Below, piece by piece: positions 16,272 to 19,078 of a stretch of DNA of 19,078 nt; position 1 is the stretch's first letter; each line of letters opens with the position of its first letter. Under the pieces are notes generated by a model. That model made no database searches, had not been told where the DNA came from, and worked only from the letters and a program-made list of their open reading frames with translations. Source of the DNA: Betaproteobacteria bacterium (GTDB taxonomy: Bacteria > Pseudomonadota > Gammaproteobacteria > Burkholderiales > SG8-41); NCBI GenBank assembly GCA_016177355.1, contig JACOVL010000007.1:1-19078 (forward strand), written 5' to 3'. The position numbers were made by a program, and so were the translations under genes.

Positions 16272-17273
16272 ATGTATTACGTGGTCACGGGCGCGGCGGG
16301 GTTCATCGGCTCCAACCTCGTGAAAGCGCTCAACGAGCGCGGAGTGACCGGGATCCTCGCCGTGGACGACCTGGAGCAGGGCGGAAAGTCCGCGAACCTC
16401 GCGGATTGCAAGGTCGCCGAGAGCATCCACAAGGACGAGTTCGTCAAAAAACTCGAGGCGGGCGCGTACCAGGGCTCGCTGGCCGCCATCCTGCACCAGG
16501 GAGCGTGCTCGGACACGACCAACCCCGACCGCCGCTACATGATGGAAAACAACTGCCGCTACTCGGAGCGGCTGCTCGACTGCTGCGCCGGCGGCAAGGT
16601 GCCATTCATCTATGCCTCGTCCGCCGCGGTCTACGGCGCGGGCCGGGAATTTCGCGAGGCGCCGGAATGCGAGGCGCCGCTCAACGTCTACGGCGAGTCC
16701 AAGCTCTTGTTCGACCAACGGGTGCGCCAGCGCCGCAAAGGGCAAACCGCGCAGGTCGTCGGGCTGCGCTATTTCAACGTCTATGGAGTCCGCGAGAGCC
16801 ACAAGGGGCGCATGGCCTCGGTTGCATGCCATTTCTTCAACCAGTACCGCGAATCCGGGCGCGTGCGGTTGTTCACCGGCAGCGGCGGCTACGGCGACGG
16901 CGAGCAGCGCCGCGATTTCGTGTCGGTGGAGGATTGCGTCAAGGTCAACCTGTACTTCCTCGACCATCCGGGAAAATCGGGGATCTTCAACACCGGCACC
17001 GGTGCCGCGCAGAGCTTCAACGACGTGGCGGCCGCCGCCGTCAACGCCTGCCGCAAGGCGCGCGGCGAAGCGCCACTCACGCTCGACGCGATGCGCGGGC
17101 GCGGCATCATCCAGTACATCGCTTTCCCCGAAGACCTCAGGGGCAAGTACCAGAGCTATACGCAGGCCGACATCTCGGCGCTGCGGGAAGCGGGCTACGA
17201 CGAGCCTTTCCTGACGGTGGAGCAGGGCGTGGCGCGTTACTGCCAGAAGTTGTTACAGCGCGTGCCGGCGTAA
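16272..17273 (+). CDS. hldD: ADP-L-glycero-D-manno-heptose 6-epimerase
   Basis: HldD converts ADP-D-glycero- to ADP-L-glycero-D-manno-heptose, the last precursor step for the lipopolysaccharide inner core. The 333-residue short-chain dehydrogenase has GAAGFIG (7-13), SSAAVYG with S116/S117, the catalytic pair Y140 and K144 (YGESK), and the second base K178 in RESHKGRMASVA; the numbering matches E. coli. The C-terminal FNTGTGAAQSF and YQSYTQADISALREAGYD are also family features. The ATG at 16272 gives the canonical MYYVVTGAAGFIG start, with GGAAAGG just upstream. An earlier in-frame ATG (16245) would add nine residues and overlap hldE, and is not favoured. Confidence 0.97.
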   Translation: MYYVVTGAAGFIGSNLVKALNERGVTGILAVDDLEQGGKSANLADCKVAESIHKDEFVKKLEAGAYQGSLAAILHQGACSDTTNPDRRYMMENNCRYSERLLDCCAGGKVPFIYASSAAVYGAGREFREAPECEAPLNVYGESKLLFDQRVRQRRKGQTAQVVGLRYFNVYGVRESHKGRMASVACHFFNQYRESGRVRLFTGSGGYGDGEQRRDFVSVEDCVKVNLYFLDHPGKSGIFNTGTGAAQSFNDVAAAAVNACRKARGEAPLTLDAMRGRGIIQYIAFPEDLRGKYQSYTQADISALREAGYDEPFLTVEQGVARYCQKLLQRVPA

Positions 17274-17287
17274 ACGCTTCTCTCGGT

Positions 17288-17293
17288 TATCAT
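17288..17293 (+). promoter_or_regulatory. Candidate -10 element giving a leaderless cysM mRNA
   Basis: TATCAT (five of six consensus) ends six bases before the cysM ATG, with no Shine-Dalgarno sequence in the 26-base gap after hldD. The predicted transcription start coincides with the A of ATG. No -35 match is seen at the right distance. Confidence 0.35.
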
Positions 17294-17299
17294 ACGGTC

Positions 17300-18208
17300 A
17301 TGGATACGCGTTCTTCCTCCCCGTTCAGGACGCTCGAAGACCTCGTCGGCAATACGCCGCTGGTGAGGTTGAAGCGCCTGCCCGGCAAGACCGGCAACAC
17401 GCTGCTCGCCAAGCTCGAGGGCGACAATCCCGCCGGCTCGGTCAAGGACCGGCCGGCATTCTCGATGATCAGCCGCGCGCAGAAACGGGGAGATATCAAG
17501 CCGGGCGACACGCTGATCGAGCCCACCAGCGGCAATACCGGCATCGCGCTGGCGATGTGCGCGGCGATGATGGGTTACCGCATGATCCTGGTGATGCCGG
17601 AACACCTGTCGGCGGAGCGGCGGCAGACCATGGCGGCATTCGGCGCGGAGATCGTGCTGACGCCGAAGCAGGGCGGCATGGAGATGGCGCGCGACGTCGC
17701 GGAGAAGATGCGCGACGAGGGCAAGGGCGTGATCCTCGACCAGTTCGCGAACCCCGACAACCCGCTGTCGCACTACGAGGGCACCGGACCGGAGATCTGG
17801 CGCGAGACGGGCGGCAGGATCACGCATTTCGTCTCCAGCATGGGCACGACCGGCACCATCATGGGCTGCTCGCAGTTCTTCAAGGAGAAGAACCCCAGAA
17901 TCCAGATCGTCGGCTGCCAGCCCACCGAAGGCTCGCAGATTCCGGGCATCCGCAAGTGGCCGCCGCAGTACCTGCCGAAAATCTGCGACTGGAAGCGCGT
18001 GGACCGCGTGATCGAGGTCGCGCAATCCGACGCCGAGGAGATGACGCGGCGGCTCGCGCGCGAAGAGGGGATTTTCGCCGGCATCTCCTCCGGCGGCGCG
18101 CTGTGGGCGGCGCTGCAGGTCTCGAACGAGGTCAGGAACGCCGTGATCGTCACCATCGTCTGCGACCGCGGCGACCGCTACCTGTCCACCGGCGTGTTCC
18201 CCGGCTAG
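17300..18208 (+). CDS. cysM: Cysteine synthase B (O-acetylserine sulfhydrylase B)
   Basis: CysM is a fold-type II PLP enzyme. It makes cysteine from O-acetylserine and sulfide, and in enterobacteria also uses thiosulfate to form S-sulfocysteine. Its 302 residues align along the whole E. coli enzyme (303). Seen are the PLP lysine K49 in NPAGSVKDR, TSGNTG (76-81), SSMGTTGT for the PLP phosphate, GSQIPGIRKWPPQYLP and CDRGDRYLSTGVF. The GIRxWP segment and the short C-terminus favour CysM over CysK. The ATG at 17300 gives the expected N-terminus before LVGNTPLV. The frame is open much further upstream, but that part overlaps hldD. A palindromic repeat follows the stop. Confidence 0.96.
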   Translation: MDTRSSSPFRTLEDLVGNTPLVRLKRLPGKTGNTLLAKLEGDNPAGSVKDRPAFSMISRAQKRGDIKPGDTLIEPTSGNTGIALAMCAAMMGYRMILVMPEHLSAERRQTMAAFGAEIVLTPKQGGMEMARDVAEKMRDEGKGVILDQFANPDNPLSHYEGTGPEIWRETGGRITHFVSSMGTTGTIMGCSQFFKEKNPRIQIVGCQPTEGSQIPGIRKWPPQYLPKICDWKRVDRVIEVAQSDAEEMTRRLAREEGIFAGISSGGALWAALQVSNEVRNAVIVTIVCDRGDRYLSTGVFPG

Positions 18209-18216
18209 GGCAATGA

Positions 18217-18297
18217 AACCGCAGATGAACGCAGATAAACGCCGATAGTTCGAATCGAAACAACGCGTCGGCCCATATCATCTGCGTCCATCGGCGG
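18217..18297. repeat. Dispersed palindromic repeat, copy 2 (between cysM and exonuclease gene)
   Basis: The left arm at 18217-18247 contains two near-identical 10-base units (CAGATGAACG, CAGATAAACG) followed by CCGATA. The right arm at 18278-18297 (TCATCTGCGTCCATCGGCGG) is imperfectly complementary to it. It shares AACCGCAGAT and GATAAACGCCGATA with copy 1 at 5793, which has only one 10-base unit. The right arm again ends just before a start codon (10 bases). No T-run follows, so a terminator role is uncertain. Confidence 0.8.
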
Positions 18298-18307
18298 CCA
18301 ATATTCC

Positions 18308-19078
18308 ATGGTTCCTGTTCTGGCTTTCGACATCGAGACCGTTCCCGATGTCGAGGGCTTGCGCCGCCTCCACGGGCTGGACGCCAGGATTTCCGACAAG
18401 GACGTCGCGGAAATGGCGGTCCAGCTGCGCCGCCAGGCGGCCGGCAGCGATTTTCTCCCGCTGCACCTGCACCGCGTCGTCGTCATCTCCTGCGCGCTGA
18501 GAGAGCGCGACAGCTTCAAGGTGTGGTCCATAGGGGCCGAGAGCGAGGGCGATCTGATCCAGCGCTTCTTCGAGGGCGTCGAGAAATACACGCCCCAGCT
18601 CGTGTCCTGGAACGGCGGCGGTTTCGACCTGCCGGTGCTGCATTACCGCGGCCTCGCCCACGGCGTGAAGGCGGGGCGCTACTGGGAGCAGGGCGAGGAC
18701 GACCGCGAGTTCAAGTGGAACAACTACATCAGCCGCTACCACAGCCGCCACCTCGATCTCATGGATCTGCTCGCGCTCTACCAGCCGCGCGCCTACGCGC
18801 CGCTCGACGACCTCGCCCGGCTGATGGGCCTGCCCGGCAAGCTCGGCATGGAAGGTGCCGGAGTCTGGGCCGCCTACCAGGCCGGCAAGCTCGCCGAGAT
18901 CCGCAATTACTGCGAGGCCGACGTCGTCAACACCTATCTCATCTATCTCCGCTTCCAGCTCATGCGCGGCGCGCTCACCCCCGACCGGTACCGCGCGGAA
19001 TGCGAGGTGGTGCGCTCCACGCTCAAGAAATCCCCCGAGCCGCACTGGCAGGAATTCCTCGCCCACTGGCGGGCGTGA
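18308..19078 (+). CDS. Predicted 3'-5' exonuclease related to the PolB proofreading domain
   Basis: This 256-residue protein is a DEDD-type exonuclease. Exo I is FDIET with D8 and E10, Exo II is SWNGGGFDLPVL with D107, and Exo III is YCEADV with Y201 and D205 (YxxxD spacing, DEDDy type). It matches the stand-alone family described as a predicted 3'-5' exonuclease related to the exonuclease domain of PolB; there is no polymerase domain. The substrate in the cell is not known from sequence. The ATG at 18308 gives an N-terminus that runs straight into Exo I. The upstream repeat's GGCGG may act as a weak ribosome site. The stop codon is the last three bases of the window, so the gene is complete. 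Confidence 0.88.
   Translation: MVPVLAFDIETVPDVEGLRRLHGLDARISDKDVAEMAVQLRRQAAGSDFLPLHLHRVVVISCALRERDSFKVWSIGAESEGDLIQRFFEGVEKYTPQLVSWNGGGFDLPVLHYRGLAHGVKAGRYWEQGEDDREFKWNNYISRYHSRHLDLMDLLALYQPRAYAPLDDLARLMGLPGKLGMEGAGVWAAYQAGKLAEIRNYCEADVVNTYLIYLRFQLMRGALTPDRYRAECEVVRSTLKKSPEPHWQEFLAHWRA

Noticed and set aside
16406..17299. Long open frame continuous with cysM from 16406, and a similar one from 13456 continuous with pyrF
   Set aside because: Both extensions lie out of frame within hldD and lapB and encode Arg-rich shadow sequence. The enzymes start at 17300 and 14611.

Overview
The window is about 19 kb of GC-rich bacterial chromosome with ordinary housekeeping content. It most likely comes from a betaproteobacterium. 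The gene order gyrA-serC-pheA-hisC-tyrA-aroA-cmk-rpsA-ihfB-lapA-lapB-pyrF-hldE(kinase)-hldD-cysM, with an ompA-family gene divergent from gyrA, is typical of that class, and the protein sequences fit it. No genus can be named from sequence alone. I see no rRNA, tRNA, IS element, prophage, CRISPR array or defence system.

Layout. Positions 1-542 (minus strand) hold the 5' part of an OmpA-family gene that runs off the left edge. Positions 543-971 are a 429-base divergent regulatory region with a candidate ompA promoter, a nested set of inverted repeats ending in a T-tract, and an extended -10 element for gyrA. From 972 to 10941 runs a tightly packed plus-strand operon: gyrA, serC, a serA-like dehydrogenase, pheA, hisC, tyrA, aroA and cmk. 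Junctions overlap, abut (TAAATG twice) or lie within 13 bases, except one 97-base gap before pheA that is filled by a palindromic repeat. It is a version of the 'mixed-function supraoperon' known from pseudomonads, joining serine synthesis, aromatic amino acid synthesis and nucleotide metabolism, here with an extra dehydrogenase gene. An intrinsic terminator overlaps the cmk stop codon. Positions 11008-13028 carry rpsA and ihfB, closed by a strong terminator at 13059-13091.

Positions 13153-17273 form an envelope cluster: lapA-lapB (control of lipopolysaccharide synthesis), pyrF, and hldE-hldD (heptose precursor synthesis). cysM and a PolB-like 3'-5' exonuclease finish the window, which ends exactly at the exonuclease stop codon.

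No new multi-gene system was found. The points worth a second look are small in scale. (1) Two copies of a dispersed palindromic repeat lie directly upstream of pheA and of the exonuclease gene. (2) Near-consensus -10 hexamers sit 6-7 nt before the start codons of pheA, hldE and cysM, none of which has a Shine-Dalgarno sequence, which suggests leaderless mRNAs. (3) A terminator includes the cmk stop codon and lies between a good promoter candidate and rpsA. (4) Sharply AT-rich patches with rare codons interrupt cmk and pyrF. (5) The SerA-like enzyme lacks the usual catalytic glutamate motif. (6) The gyrA upstream region has an attenuator-like arrangement of mutually exclusive helices.
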